64,000 nucleotides of DNA from Rhodococcus sp. PAMC28707 (GCF_004795915.1 NZ_CP039253.1:558001-622000), one strand, 5' to 3'. Shown: positions 31,218 through 41,001, numbered from the stretch's first letter. The notes: generated by a model not told the origin, from the letters alone. Numbers and translations: made by a program.

Positions 31218-31317
31218 AGTGCCGCACCGTACGACGGGCCGTGTCCCGCTGCATGCACGGCGAAAAGGTCTCCGCTGTCATCTCGTGCAGTGTACTGAGC
31301 ACACCTAAGATGGCGTG

Positions 31318-32163
31318 ATGGCTCTCATCCGTTCGGAATTGCGCACTCGAATCCAACGTGAACTCGCGGTCCAGTCGACCATCGACCCCGCCTCCGAGAT
31401 CACCCGACGCGTCGACTTTCTCAAGAACTACCTCCGTTCGACACCCGCCACGGGGTTCGTGCTCGGCATCAGTGGCGGTCAGGACAGCACCTTGACCGGA
31501 AAGCTGGCTCAACGCGCGGTAACCGAACTTCGCAGCGAAGGCGCCGAAGCCGGATTTCTTGCTGTGCGTCTCCCCTACGGCGTGCAGGCCGACGAAGACG
31601 ATGCATCCATCGCACTGTCGTTCATCGATCCCGACCGGACCGTGACGGTCAATATCAAAGCATCGGCCGACGCGGCGGCCGCCTCGGTGGCGGACGCCCT
31701 GGGCAACGACGCGGTTCGCGACTTCGTGCGCGGCAACATCAAGGCTCGCGAGCGCATGGTGGCGCAGTACGCGCTCGCCGGCGAACTCGGCTACGTTGTG
31801 GTCGGCACTGATCATGCAGCCGAGGCGATCACCGGATTCTTCACCAAATTCGGCGACGGCGGGGTGGACATCACACCTCTTACCGGGCTGACGAAGCGTC
31901 AGGGGGCCGAGCTGTTGCGAGAGCTCGGTGCACCGGAGAGCACGTGGAAGAAGGTGCCGACCGCCGACTTGGAGGACGATCGTCCAGCGCTTCCCGACGA
32001 GGAGGCCCTGGGTGTGACGTACGCGCAGATCGACGACTACCTCGAAGGCAAGGACGTGACCGAGGAGGTCGCAGCGAAGCTGGAGAGGATGTTCTTGAAC
32101 TCCAGGCACAAGCGCGCGGTTCCCGTCACACCGTTCGACGATTGGTGGACCACCGAGAACTGA
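31318..32163 (+). CDS. nadE: Ammonia-dependent NAD synthetase
   Basis: NadE converts deamido-NAD to NAD using ATP. It is 281 residues and has only the synthetase domain. The PP-loop SGGQDS is at 52-57, and [21 protein letters not shown] and [16 protein letters not shown] are typical of the short E. coli-type enzyme. M. tuberculosis NadE is a longer glutamine-dependent form, so this gene differs in type. A GTG directly precedes the ATG at 31318; there is no clear ribosome binding site, so a leaderless transcript is possible. It lies 100 bp after the TetR gene. Confidence 0.95.
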   Translation: MALIRSELRTRIQRELAVQSTIDPASEITRRVDFLKNYLRSTPATGFVLGISGGQDSTLTGKLAQRAVTELRSEGAEAGFLAVRLPYGVQADEDDASIALSFIDPDRTVTVNIKASADAAAASVADALGNDAVRDFVRGNIKARERMVAQYALAGELGYVVVGTDHAAEAITGFFTKFGDGGVDITPLTGLTKRQGAELLRELGAPESTWKKVPTADLEDDRPALPDEEALGVTYAQIDDYLEGKDVTEEVAAKLERMFLNSRHKRAVPVTPFDDWWTTEN

Positions 32164-32172
32164 GCCCTCGGG

Positions 32173-32415
32173 CTAGCCGCCCGCGAACGGTGGCAGGATG
32201 TCGACTCGGTCACCGAAAGTCGCTGTGGGATCACGCGTGAGATCGTCACCGATCAGAAACGCAGACACTCGTAGTACATCGGCCACCTTTCCGCCGTGTC
32301 TGCGAGCTACCGCAGCTTTCAACGCCGCGATATCGCTGCCCATCGGCAGGTCGAATGTCTCGGCGGCACATCCCGACGCGTCCGCCGCACCGGCGAAGTA
32401 ACGAACCTCAACCAC
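32173..32415 (-). CDS. moaD: Molybdopterin synthase sulfur carrier subunit MoaD
   Basis: This is an 80-residue ubiquitin-fold protein. It ends in the required Gly-Gly (ILPPFAGG), which carries the thiocarboxylate used for the molybdopterin dithiolene. Its N-terminus is [16 protein letters not shown]. It overlaps the end of moaA by 8 bp and so is cotranscribed with it. Its partner MoaE is encoded at 35868-36281 on the other strand. NadE ends 9 bp away on the opposite strand. Confidence 0.93.
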   Translation of the reverse strand: MVEVRYFAGAADASGCAAETFDLPMGSDIAALKAAVARRHGGKVADVLRVSAFLIGDDLTRDPTATFGDRVDILPPFAGG

Positions 32416-33514
32416 CTATTGCTCCCATACTTCTCGTCGGTGGAACGAAACCTTCGGCATCGATTCCGTGCCCGGCCCACTTGTTCCACATTGCGCCACG
32501 CCACAGTGCAGCGAGTTCGTCGTCGGTTGCTCCCCCGCGCATGGCCGCCCGCAGGTCGGTTTCCTCGTCGCTGAACAAACACGACCGCACTGTTCCTTCG
32601 GCGGTGAGCCGCGTTCGGTCGCAGTCGGAGCAGAAGGACCTGGTGACCGACGCGATGATGCCGACGGTGGCGTCGGTTCCTTCGACTGCCCATTCCTCGG
32701 CCGGCGCAGAAGGATCCTCGCGACCTACTTCGGTGAGGTCGAAACGGGTGGCGAGCACATCGAGCAGTTGCTGCGCGTCGAGCATGTTGGAACGTGCCCA
32801 TTCGTGGTCGGCGTCGAGCGGCATCTGCTCGATGAATCGGAGGGCCACGCCTTCGTCCAGGCACCACTCGAGCAGGTCGCCTGCACCGTGCAGTGTCTCC
32901 GGCATGAGCACGGCGTTTACTTTGACGGGGTTCAATCCGGCTCTCTTCGCTGCCCGGATTCCCGCCATGACAGACGGCAGACGATCGCGTCGGGTGAGTT
33001 CGGCGAAATGCGCGCGGTCGATGGAGTCGAGCGAGACGTTGACTCGGCTCAGCCCGGCTTCGACGAGGCTCTCCGCCCGATGCTCCAAACCGATGGCGTT
33101 GGTGGTCATCGCAAGGGGAATGCCGGGCACTCGCTGTGCGCATCGGGCGAGAATGTCGGTCAGATCGGCCCGCATCAGCGGTTCACCACCGGTGAAGCGC
33201 ACTTCCTCGACCCCGAGTCGATGTACCGCGAGGGATACCACTCGCGCGATCTCTTCGGCAGTGAGCAGGTTCTCGGCCGGAATGACAGGCAGACCTTCTT
33301 CAGGCATGCAATAAGTACAACGGAGCGAACACTTTTCGGTGATGGACACCCGGAGATCGCGCGCCACCCGGCCGAACCGGTCTATCAGAACCGGTACATC
33401 GGGCCGGTCGTCCACCGAGAACACCCCAGGGCTCTCCGAAGATTGGGTGTTATTGGAAGATTCGGAGCCTTTCACCGAGGGGATACCGAGTCCGACGACA
33501 CTGCTGACGGTCAT
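32408..33514 (-). CDS. moaA: GTP 3',8-cyclase MoaA (radical SAM)
   Basis: MoaA rearranges GTP in the first step of molybdopterin synthesis. It is 368 residues. The radical-SAM cluster motif is C62-X3-C66-X2-C69 (KCSLRCTYC). The C-terminal second Fe-S cluster site is [10 protein letters not shown] plus the later Cys in RSCLFS. The C-terminal double glycine (GAIGG), needed for activity, is present. The ATG at 33514 follows GAGGAGG. The N-terminal 40 residues before the barrel are poorly conserved in character. It is divergent from moeA with a 174-bp gap that must hold both promoters; I saw no molybdenum riboswitch there. Confidence 0.96.
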   Translation of the reverse strand: MTVSSVVGLGIPSVKGSESSNNTQSSESPGVFSVDDRPDVPVLIDRFGRVARDLRVSITEKCSLRCTYCMPEEGLPVIPAENLLTAEEIARVVSLAVHRLGVEEVRFTGGEPLMRADLTDILARCAQRVPGIPLAMTTNAIGLEHRAESLVEAGLSRVNVSLDSIDRAHFAELTRRDRLPSVMAGIRAAKRAGLNPVKVNAVLMPETLHGAGDLLEWCLDEGVALRFIEQMPLDADHEWARSNMLDAQQLLDVLATRFDLTEVGREDPSAPAEEWAVEGTDATVGIIASVTRSFCSDCDRTRLTAEGTVRSCLFSDEETDLRAAMRGGATDDELAALWRGAMWNKWAGHGIDAEGFVPPTRSMGAIGG

Positions 33515-33688
33515 GTGCACCCTCCTCGAGAAACAAGAGCGAATCCTCGCTCCGACAACGCTACGCGGTCCAGTATGCCGTTCCTCACAGAACGGGGGGC
33601 CTCGGCCGTCTCCAATTTCGAAAACACGCACGCCTAGGATCGAATATATGAAGATCCGCGCCAAGTCGGCCCCGAAGGCGAGCGGAGC

Positions 33689-34876
33689 ATGAGCGCGGCC
33701 TCGGTCGAGGACCATGCCGCTCACGTTCGACGCCTACTCGATCCCTTGAAGACACGCACCGCGGAGACGGTCCTGCTGAGCGATGCACTGGGCCGTGTCG
33801 CCTACGCCGACGTCGCTTCGCCGGTCGATCTTCCACTGTTCAGGAATTCGCAGATGGATGGATACGCAGTCCACTCGTCGGCGATCACCACAGTTCCGGT
33901 GACCCTCGAGGTTGTGGGCACAGTGGCCGCGGGAGCGACCGGACCGAGTGCAGTGCAACCCGGCACCAGCGTCAAGATCATGACCGGCGCCCCGGTCCCG
34001 GAAGGTGCGGACACCATCGTGCCCGTCGAGCACACGACTGCAGGTGACGAGCATTCCGTCACGATCGAAGTGTCCAGACAACCCGGTGACTACATTCGCG
34101 AGCAGGGCAGCGACGTCATCGCTGGTACCACACTGATCCACGCAGGCCAGCTTCTCGAACCTCGTCACATTGCAGTCCTTGCCGCAGTCGGCTTGTCGCA
34201 CACGCAGGTTCGCAGTCGACCACGGGTTGCCGTGATCACCACCGGCGCCGAACTCGTCGAGGCCGGCTCCTCGCTCCGGCTCGGCCAAATTTTCGATTCC
34301 AATGGAATCGCACTGGCATCTCATCTTCGCAGCAACGGCGCCGAAGTCACGGGCGTACACCGCAGCTCGGACGAACCAACAGACTTCCATCGCATCGTCA
34401 CCGCTGCTGCCGCGGAATCAGAGCTCATCATCACCTCCGGCGGGGTGTCCATGGGCGATTTCGAAGTAGTGAAGGATGTGTTGCTCCCACTGGGCGGGCA
34501 ATTCGGGCCGGTACGGATGCAGCCAGGCGGACCTCAAGGTACAGCCGTCGTCGACGGCGTTCCCGTATTGAACTTTCCAGGTAACCCAGTGAGCACCGTC
34601 GTCTCGTTCCTGGTGTTCGCACGTGATGTGCTGCGTGACGCAGCGGGCTTACCGCCGGTGCCGACCCGGGTGGCGAAGCTGGCAGCAGACGTCACCTCCG
34701 TCGCGGGCAAACGGCAGTTTCTGCGAGGAAAGTTGGAGGGAGAAACCGTGACATTGATCGCCGGAGCAGGTTCGCACCTCGTTGCCGCGATGGCATGGGC
34801 AGATGTGTTGGTGGACGTGCCCGTCGAAGTGACCGAGATGACCGCGGGGTCCGAAGTGACAGTGGTGCCGTTATGA
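33689..34876 (+). CDS. moeA: Molybdopterin molybdotransferase MoeA
   Basis: MoeA inserts molybdenum into adenylylated molybdopterin. It is 395 residues. Landmarks are [61 protein letters not shown], and [13 protein letters not shown]. Domain IV at the C-terminus is present ([20 protein letters not shown]). Its TGA overlaps the ATG of the moaC-moaB fusion by ATGA, so moeA, moaCB and moaE form one coupled operon. The ATG at 33689 was chosen. Confidence 0.96.
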   Translation: MSAASVEDHAAHVRRLLDPLKTRTAETVLLSDALGRVAYADVASPVDLPLFRNSQMDGYAVHSSAITTVPVTLEVVGTVAAGATGPSAVQPGTSVKIMTGAPVPEGADTIVPVEHTTAGDEHSVTIEVSRQPGDYIREQGSDVIAGTTLIHAGQLLEPRHIAVLAAVGLSHTQVRSRPRVAVITTGAELVEAGSSLRLGQIFDSNGIALASHLRSNGAEVTGVHRSSDEPTDFHRIVTAAAAESELIITSGGVSMGDFEVVKDVLLPLGGQFGPVRMQPGGPQGTAVVDGVPVLNFPGNPVSTVVSFLVFARDVLRDAAGLPPVPTRVAKLAADVTSVAGKRQFLRGKLEGETVTLIAGAGSHLVAAMAWADVLVDVPVEVTEMTAGSEVTVVPL

Positions 34877-35871
34877 CAAGTTTTTCCCATGTCGATTCCG
34901 AAGGCCGCGCCCGCATGGTCGACGTGTCACACAAGTCCGACACCACCCGAATAGCTGTCGCTGCAGGCGAACTGGCCACCACTGCCGAGGTTGTGTCCCT
35001 CGTCCGCGCCGATGGAATGCCGAAGGCAGATGTCTTGGCCACGGCTCGAATCGCGGGCATTTCCGGGGCCAAGAAGACCTCCGAGCTGATACCGCTGTGC
35101 CATCAACTGGCACTGTCTTCGGTCGATGTGCGCTTCGGATTCACCGAAACGACGATCACTGTCGAGGCGACGGCAAAGACCACCGGCCCGACGGGAGTGG
35201 AGATGGAGGCGCTGACGGCCGTAGCCGTCGCCGGTCTCACCCTGCACGACATGGTCAAGGCCGTCGACCCGTCCGCAACCATGAACAACATCCGTCTGCT
35301 GAGCAAAGAGGGCGGAAAGCGTGGGCGATGGTCTCGGGGCGTCGAGAAGGCCCACGAAACACCCTGCGCTGGAACGAGATCGGCTGTTGTACTCGTGGCG
35401 TCGACCGGTGGTGCGCGAGGTACCCGCGAGGACACCACCGGACCGGTGATAGCGCGGTGGCTGCGGGAGCGCGAGTTCACTGTTCGCGGGCCGCTGATAT
35501 TTGCCGACGCCGATATCGCATCCGGCCTGGACGACGCATTGACCGGTGCGCCATCACTGGTGATCACCACCGGGGGTACAGGCGTGTCACCGACCGATGC
35601 CACCCCCGAGGCGACACGAGCAGTTCTCGATTGCGAACTCCCCGGGATCGCCGACGCGATTCGGGCCAAGGGGACCACCGTCACTCCTCATGCGACCTTG
35701 AGTCGTGGACTTACCGGGCTTGCAGGAACGACCGTCATCGTGAATTTGCCTGGGTCACCCGGGGGTGTCAAGGACGGACTCTCGGTCCTCGGGCCGATCC
35801 TGGACCATCTGCTCGCGCAGGTTGCCGGTGACGGTCTGCACGCCGAAACACAGGAAGGCGAATTGCCGTGA
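34873..35871 (+). CDS. Bifunctional MoaC-MoaB/Mog fusion protein
   Basis: This 332-residue protein joins two steps. The N-terminal MoaC domain (about 1-155) makes cyclic pyranopterin monophosphate; it has MVDVSHKSDTTRIA, KKTSELIPLCHQLAL and GPTGVEMEALTAVAVA. The C-terminal MoaB/Mog domain (about 165-325) adenylylates molybdopterin; it has VITTGGTGVSPTDATPEA, LSRGLTGLAGTTVIVNLPG and GSPGGVKDGL. A short linker near KAHETPCAG connects them. It overlaps moeA by 4 bases and moaE by 4 bases. The fusion places two non-consecutive steps in one chain. The family call is firm. Confidence 0.93.
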   Translation: MTSFSHVDSEGRARMVDVSHKSDTTRIAVAAGELATTAEVVSLVRADGMPKADVLATARIAGISGAKKTSELIPLCHQLALSSVDVRFGFTETTITVEATAKTTGPTGVEMEALTAVAVAGLTLHDMVKAVDPSATMNNIRLLSKEGGKRGRWSRGVEKAHETPCAGTRSAVVLVASTGGARGTREDTTGPVIARWLREREFTVRGPLIFADADIASGLDDALTGAPSLVITTGGTGVSPTDATPEATRAVLDCELPGIADAIRAKGTTVTPHATLSRGLTGLAGTTVIVNLPGSPGGVKDGLSVLGPILDHLLAQVAGDGLHAETQEGELP

Positions 35872-36281
35872 ACGAGCCTCTGGCAGAGATCTCGAAGGAT
35901 CGGATCGATATCGATATCGTCGAGGCCGCAGTCGCCGGGCCGGAGCACGGCGCGGTCGTACTCTTCAGCGGCGTGGTGCGCAATCACGATGGCGGTCAAG
36001 CCGTTTCCGCACTCGAATATCAGGCGCATCCTGATGCAGAGAAATTTCTCCGCGCGTGTTGCGCCGAAGTGGCGGCGCAATCAGGGTTGCCCGTAGCGGC
36101 AGTACATCGTGTCGGGGACCTGGTCGTCGGCGATGTCGCGCTCGTCGCCGCGGTCGCTTCACCACATCGCGCGGAAGCCTTCGCGACGTGCGCCACGCTC
36201 GTCGAACGCATCAAGTCCGAAGTTCCCATCTGGAAGCGTCAGCATTTCGCCACGGGCACCTCGGAATGGGTCGGCCTCTGA
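35868..36281 (+). CDS. moaE: Molybdopterin synthase catalytic subunit MoaE
   Basis: MoaE transfers sulfur from MoaD to the pterin precursor. It is 137 residues. The features are VVLFSGVVRNHDGG near the start, LEYQAHPDAE, VHRVGDLVVGDVALVAAVASPHR, and the catalytic lysine region IKSEVPIWKRQHF. The GTG at 35868 overlaps the fusion gene stop by 4 bases. It is the last gene of the rightward molybdopterin operon and converges with the CobW-type gene. Confidence 0.95.
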   Translation: MNEPLAEISKDRIDIDIVEAAVAGPEHGAVVLFSGVVRNHDGGQAVSALEYQAHPDAEKFLRACCAEVAAQSGLPVAAVHRVGDLVVGDVALVAAVASPHRAEAFATCATLVERIKSEVPIWKRQHFATGTSEWVGL

Positions 36282-36302
36282 CTGATGCCGCAGGGCGTCT
36301 GT

Positions 36303-37358
36303 TCACGCCGAATTCGGCGTGTATCGATGAACCGGTAGCATCGCTGCGCGATCGGTCGGGTCCCCGGTCCGGCGGATGCAGTCGAGCAGGCGGACCTCGA
36401 CCAATTCTTCGTCGATATCCGTTCCGATCAATACCAGCGAGGTCGCTCTTCGTTCGTCGCGGCCCCACGTGGTCGATTCGAGTCGGATATGACGGCCGAC
36501 CGTACCGAGGACGTATTTCCCCGCGTAGCCATCTACACCGAAATATACGAAACCCTTTGCGCGGTAGACCTCTCCCGACGGATTCTCCATCACCTCGATG
36601 AAGCGGCGCGGGTCCATCGGCTCTTCGGTCTCGAAACTCGTAGTCGTATAGGCGGCGTGCAGATGCCGCGAGTGATCGCCGAGATCCTCGTCCTCGTACA
36701 GCACCTCGTCGAACGACAATTGCCGTGCCGAGCTTCTGTCATCAGCACGTGTCGGTACATCGAAGAGCAACGCTGCGTCGACGCGGCCATGTCCGGTCAC
36801 CACGATCGGGACGTCTCCGACTATCTCGCGGACACTGTCGAGGCCCGCAGCCGTCTCGGCATCGTCGAGTCGGTCGGTCTTGTTGAGTACCACGAGGTCT
36901 GCGAGGCGGAGGTGTTGTTCGATCTCGGGATGCCGTTCGACGGTGCCGCCGAATTCGACTGCATCGACCACTCCGACAAGGCCGCCGTAGACGATCGCAG
37001 AATTGTTGCTGGCCAGCACCATTCGAATGAGGCTTCTCGGCTCCGCAATGCCACTGGCCTCGACCACGATCACGTCGAGTGCCCTCGCGGGGTCGGACAG
37101 AACGTCGAACATCGAATCCATTTCCTCGATGTCCACGGCACAGCAGATACACCCGTTACCGAGGGCCACCATCGAATCGACTTGACCGGCAACCATCATC
37201 GAATCGATATTGATGGAGCCGAAGTCGTTGACGATGACTCCGATGCGAATTCCTCGATTGTGGCGAAGCAGGTGATTGAGCAACGTCGTCTTGCCTGCAC
37301 CGAGAAATCCCGAGACGAGAATTACGGGAATCTTTCGGTCTCCGAGTGCACGCGCCAC
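36303..37358 (-). CDS. CobW/COG0523-family GTPase, putative metal chaperone
   Basis: This G3E-family GTPase is 351 residues. Walker A is GFLGAGKTTLL, the metal-binding CICC is in GNGCICCAVDIEEM, and the guanine motif is LVVLNKTDRL. The C-terminal CobW domain begins near AKGFVYFGVDGYAGKYVLG (short landmark). Family members deliver metals such as zinc, cobalt or iron; the metal cannot be read here. The gene starts 11 bp after the stop of a zinc amidase gene, so the two are probably cotranscribed. No Zur-like box was seen upstream. Confidence 0.88.
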   Translation of the reverse strand: MARALGDRKIPVILVSGFLGAGKTTLLNHLLRHNRGIRIGVIVNDFGSINIDSMMVAGQVDSMVALGNGCICCAVDIEEMDSMFDVLSDPARALDVIVVEASGIAEPRSLIRMVLASNNSAIVYGGLVGVVDAVEFGGTVERHPEIEQHLRLADLVVLNKTDRLDDAETAAGLDSVREIVGDVPIVVTGHGRVDAALLFDVPTRADDRSSARQLSFDEVLYEDEDLGDHSRHLHAAYTTTSFETEEPMDPRRFIEVMENPSGEVYRAKGFVYFGVDGYAGKYVLGTVGRHIRLESTTWGRDERRATSLVLIGTDIDEELVEVRLLDCIRRTGDPTDRAAMLPVHRYTPNSA

Positions 37359-37369
37359 GAGTCGTGAGG

Positions 37370-38413
37370 CTACTCGGTTGCGAGCATCTGCTTCAGCAGG
37401 CCCTGCGCGAAGTTCGACACCGACCGAACGTTGTCGTCGGTCACCAGATCCGACAATCCGTCGATCCCGACGGAATCGACGTAGGGTGCGATCCCGGCAA
37501 GCAAGCGCGCGAGCGGACTCCCCCCGGCCGAACTCGGGGCGGCTTCGAGCTTCGGCTTACCCGCAGCAGGGGTCGCCGTGGCCGAGTCGGACGGTGCTTC
37601 CGGTCCATCCTCCACGGATAGTGCCGTGACAGTGGTGTGCGGGCCGAGGAGATAGTCGATCAACCCGGTGGAGATCGCGATGGCGTGCTTCAGCTGCCCC
37701 TCCGGGCTTTCGAGCACAGCAGCATCGTCAGGATTGGAGCCGTTTCCCATCTCGACGAAAACCAAAGGCACACTGGTCAGTGCCGGCCCGGCGATGTCGG
37801 ACCGCTCCTGCAGTCCGTCGACTGCCCCCGCGTAGTTGGCGGCACTGAACCCGGCTCGCTCGTACGCGTCGCGCATCAGGTTCGATGCGGCCAGGCCACC
37901 TTCCGACTGGGCCGCGTTGGCAGCCGCGTCGGGAATGGGGAGTGTGGGGACGATCAGGTGGAACCCGTGCTTGTCTGCATCGGTGCCCACAGCCGTCGAG
38001 TCCGCATGGATGCTGACAGCGACGTCCGCCCCGGACGCACTGGCCGCTCGTGCTCGGTCATCGACACATCCGCCCCACGCAGAGTCGTCGGCACGGCTCA
38101 TGACGACCGAGGCACCGAGGCTTTCCAAACTCGATTTCACCAGCTGAGCGACGTTCCAGTTGATGGTGTGTTCGGCAATGCCGTCGACGGTGGTCATCCC
38201 CGATGTCTGGCAGTCCTTGGTGCCGCCGCGGCCATCGTCGACCTGCGCAGCCAGATTCTCGGCGTGGCCGACACCTTGGTGACCGGGATCCACGAAGACC
38301 GTTTTACCGTCGAGCTCCAGGCCTGAAGGGGCGGCCGACGCTGTTGCAGGAATCATCAGCGCGCCGGCCATCACACCTGCGGACAGCACGCCGAGCACAG
38401 AGGTTCTATTCAT
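37370..38413 (-). CDS. Exported N-acetylmuramoyl-L-alanine amidase (Amidase_3, Rv3717-like)
   Basis: This secreted zinc amidase cuts the bond between MurNAc and L-Ala of peptidoglycan. It is 347 residues. The signal peptide runs to about residue 27 (ALMIPATASAAPS). The zinc ligands fit H in VFVDPGHQG, E in GIAEHTINWN and H in SIHADST, and the catalytic Glu is in VFVEMGNGSN. The catalytic domain ends near YLLGPH. A 90-residue C-terminal extension rich in Ser, Ala and Pro is of unknown role. It has no obvious peptidoglycan-binding domain. The ATG at 38413 was chosen; the frame is open upstream. Confidence 0.9.
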   Translation of the reverse strand: MNRTSVLGVLSAGVMAGALMIPATASAAPSGLELDGKTVFVDPGHQGVGHAENLAAQVDDGRGGTKDCQTSGMTTVDGIAEHTINWNVAQLVKSSLESLGASVVMSRADDSAWGGCVDDRARAASASGADVAVSIHADSTAVGTDADKHGFHLIVPTLPIPDAAANAAQSEGGLAASNLMRDAYERAGFSAANYAGAVDGLQERSDIAGPALTSVPLVFVEMGNGSNPDDAAVLESPEGQLKHAIAISTGLIDYLLGPHTTVTALSVEDGPEAPSDSATATPAAGKPKLEAAPSSAGGSPLARLLAGIAPYVDSVGIDGLSDLVTDDNVRSVSNFAQGLLKQMLATE

Positions 38414-38668
38414 CAAGCAGTTGGACACACTCCGACGAAGTCGAGCGTGCCACTCCCCTTCCACATCGCGAATCAGCAGCCTCTGTGGCATACACCAGCA
38501 ACAGCAGACACTTTCGTCACAAGTGAAGCAGAAAGTGAGGCCGAGTTGATCGCGCGATACCGGCTGATCCGAATCTGCAAGCGGAATGTGAGCAAGTCGA
38601 CACCGAACCGTTGCAGTAGGAGTAGTGAACCGGCCACGGAGTTGTGCATCTCGCGGTAGAACAGGTTC

Positions 38669-40375
38669 ATGACGTTCGTGATTCTTCAACCCTGCTGCAA
38701 CGACGCATCGTGCGTCGATGTGTGTCCAGTCGACTGTATTCACCCCACGCCGGACGAACCTGGCTTCATGACCTCGGAAATGCTGCACATCGATCCCGAT
38801 AGCTGCATCGACTGCGGTGCGTGTGTGGACGAATGCCCCGTCGACGCCATCCGCGCCGACCATGAATTGGAGCCCGAGCAAGAGCGATACCTCGGGATAA
38901 ATGCCAACTACTTCCAATTCAACCCGATGCAGAGCAGTGGGTACAACGCGGTTGCTTCGCCCTTCAAAGGCGTCGACTTCACCGGCCGAAGAATTGCCGT
39001 CGTCGGATCAGGGCCTGCGGCGTTCTACGCCGCCACCGAACTCGCGTCCATCCGCGGTATCGAGGTCGAGATGTACGACCGCCTGTTGACCCCGTACGGG
39101 CTGGTTCGGGCGGGCGTAGCACCCGACCATCCAGGCACAAAGGCGGTGACCGATCTCTTCCGCGCGGTCGGCGGCAAGAAGTCGGTACGGATCCATCTCG
39201 GCGTCGAGATCGGCTCCGATATCTCTCACGAAGAACTTCTCGAACACCACGATGCGGTCATCTACGCGACGGGTGCCTCCAACGATCGACGCCTCGGGAT
39301 TCCAGGGGAAGATCTTCCCGGCAGCCACGCAGCAGCCGAATTCGTCGGGTGGTACAACGGCCACCCCGACTACGCCGACCGCAGCTACGATCTGAGCAGC
39401 GAAAGGGCAGTCATCGTAGGCAACGGAAACGTCGCCCTCGACATCGCTCGTGTTCTGCTGGTTTCGCCGGCCGAACTCGAGAACACCGATATCGCCGACC
39501 ACGCGCTGGAGGCATTACGAGGCAGCAAGATCCGCGAGGTGGTAGTTCTGGGTCGACGCGGGTCAGCCCAGGCTGCGTACACGAACCCCGAATTGATCGG
39601 ATTGATGAATGCTGCCGACATCGACATCGTGTTGTCAGCCGACGAAGCCGAACCGGACGCCGCCACTTCGGCAGCTCTGGAATCCGGCACCGCCGAACCC
39701 TCCACCGCATTGAAGGTGGAACTGGCTCGCGAAATTGCAGCCGGAGACGGCCAAGGCGCAGGATCCGACCCGAACCGGAAGCGCATTGTGCTCCGCTTCT
39801 GCGTTTCCCCTGACGAGATACTCGGAGACGAGTCGGTCACCTCTGTCCGTCTGATACACAATGAACTGCGAACCGATGAGTCCGGCACGGTGAAAGCCGA
39901 GCGAACCTCGACCGAGGAGATGCTCGACACAGGTCTGGTTCTGCGTTCGGTCGGTTATCACGGAAGCGAGATACCAGGCGTGCCGTTCGATTCCGGTGTC
40001 GGCGTGATTCCCAACAAAGAAGGCCGCGTGATCGACAATTCAGGCGAGCCGGTATCCGGAACCTATGCAACAGGCTGGATAAAGCGCGGGCCCACCGGCG
40101 TGATCGGAACCAACAAGAAGTGTGCAGCTGAGACCGTTCGGAGCCTGCTCGAAGACATAGCTGCTGACCGTCTTCCTCAGGCCCGCGCGGATCGTGCGGA
40201 ACTCGACCTATTGCTGGAGAAGAAAGCGCCCGACGCACTCGACTTTCCTGCATGGGCACGCATCGACAAAGCAGAGATTTCGGCTGGAAAAGACACTGGG
40301 CGTCCCCGCGTGAAGTTCGTCGGCCTGGACGAGATGCGGCTCGCAGCTCAGCCCGCGAGTACAGATCCTTCCTGA
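38669..40375 (+). CDS. Ferredoxin-ferredoxin NADP reductase fusion (FprB-type)
   Basis: This 568-residue flavoprotein exchanges electrons between NADPH and ferredoxins. An N-terminal two-cluster ferredoxin domain has the motifs CCNDASCVDVCP and CIDCGACVDECP. The adrenodoxin-reductase-like part has the FAD site VVGSGPAAFYAA and the NADP site IVGNGNVALDIARVLL, ending with GWIKRGPTGVIGTNKKCA. Length and layout match mycobacterial FprB (Rv0886). Position after the prfB block in M. tuberculosis is held by FprA, which lacks the ferredoxin domain. Possible partners include cytochromes P450, none of which is nearby. Confidence 0.92.
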   Translation: MTFVILQPCCNDASCVDVCPVDCIHPTPDEPGFMTSEMLHIDPDSCIDCGACVDECPVDAIRADHELEPEQERYLGINANYFQFNPMQSSGYNAVASPFKGVDFTGRRIAVVGSGPAAFYAATELASIRGIEVEMYDRLLTPYGLVRAGVAPDHPGTKAVTDLFRAVGGKKSVRIHLGVEIGSDISHEELLEHHDAVIYATGASNDRRLGIPGEDLPGSHAAAEFVGWYNGHPDYADRSYDLSSERAVIVGNGNVALDIARVLLVSPAELENTDIADHALEALRGSKIREVVVLGRRGSAQAAYTNPELIGLMNAADIDIVLSADEAEPDAATSAALESGTAEPSTALKVELAREIAAGDGQGAGSDPNRKRIVLRFCVSPDEILGDESVTSVRLIHNELRTDESGTVKAERTSTEEMLDTGLVLRSVGYHGSEIPGVPFDSGVGVIPNKEGRVIDNSGEPVSGTYATGWIKRGPTGVIGTNKKCAAETVRSLLEDIAADRLPQARADRAELDLLLEKKAPDALDFPAWARIDKAEISAGKDTGRPRVKFVGLDEMRLAAQPASTDPS

Positions 40376-40484
40376 TTTCCAATTATTTGGATCCAAGAGC
40401 TTGTTTCGTCGATATCGTAGATGGTCGTATAGTTTCCTGAGCTCTACGCGGTTTCATCCCGATTGATCATTGGAGACCTCCAGA

Positions 40485-40832
40485 ATGGCCAAGAAAGTTT
40501 ATGTTCAACTGGTCGACGATATCGACGACAAGCCGATCGAATCCGGCGGAGAGCACATAAGCTATTCCGTCAACGGCGTCAGCTACGAAATCGATCTCAG
40601 CGACAAAAACGCCAAAGAGTTTCACCGCAAGCTCGATTACTACATCGAGCACTCGGCACGTGTCGGCGGTAAGCGTGCAAAGAAGGCCGTCGGCGCCACC
40701 TCGACCGGCCAGAAGCGCGATGCCAATCAGACGAAGGCTATCCGCGAGTGGGCAAAATCCAACGGATACACCATTTCGGCTCGAGGCCGAATTCCTTCGG
40801 ACGTCGAGAACGCTTTCGACGCTGCTCACTGA
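40485..40832 (+). CDS. lsr2: Lsr2 nucleoid-associated protein
   Basis: Lsr2 bridges AT-rich DNA and silences foreign genes, acting like H-NS. It is 115 residues. The N-terminal dimerisation domain is MAKKVYVQLVDDIDDKPIES in start and ends near EFHRKLDYYIEH. The linker GKRAKKAVGA is basic. The C-terminal DNA-binding domain includes IREWAKSNGY and the AT-hook-like SARGRIPSDV. GGAGA lies before the ATG at 40485. The promoter region before it is AT-richer than the surroundings. A strong terminator follows. Confidence 0.96.
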   Translation: MAKKVYVQLVDDIDDKPIESGGEHISYSVNGVSYEIDLSDKNAKEFHRKLDYYIEHSARVGGKRAKKAVGATSTGQKRDANQTKAIREWAKSNGYTISARGRIPSDVENAFDAAH

Positions 40833-40883
40833 CCGGTCTTGTCACCCGGCCCGGCGACCGGGCGGAAGCAAGTCGTGACAAGG

Positions 40884-40915
40884 AAATGGGGGCCACCTCG
40901 CGGTGGCCCCCATTT
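40884..40915 (+). terminator. Rho-independent terminator of lsr2
   Basis: The 14-bp arms AAATGGGGGCCACC and GGTGGCCCCCATTT with a 4-base loop are followed by a T-rich tract (TTCTTTTTC). This is a classic intrinsic terminator 52 bp after lsr2. Confidence 0.9.
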
Positions 40916-40935
40916 TCTTTTTCACCCCACAAACA

Positions 40936-40974
40936 ACGCAAGCCCTGACCAGAATTACCGGTCAGGGCTTGCGT
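40936..40974 (-). terminator. Hairpin terminator of tRNA-Ala
   Basis: Perfect 15-bp arms ACGCAAGCCCTGACC and GGTCAGGGCTTGCGT enclose a 9-base AT-rich loop, 28 bp past the 3' end of the leftward tRNA gene. Confidence 0.8.
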
Positions 40975-41001
40975 GCACTTCTTCTTTCAGGACGAACTCG
41001 G

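Noticed and set aside
33515..33688. Molybdenum-cofactor riboswitch between moaA and moeA
   Set aside because: The gap is 174 bp for two divergent promoters and I saw no extended conserved stems.
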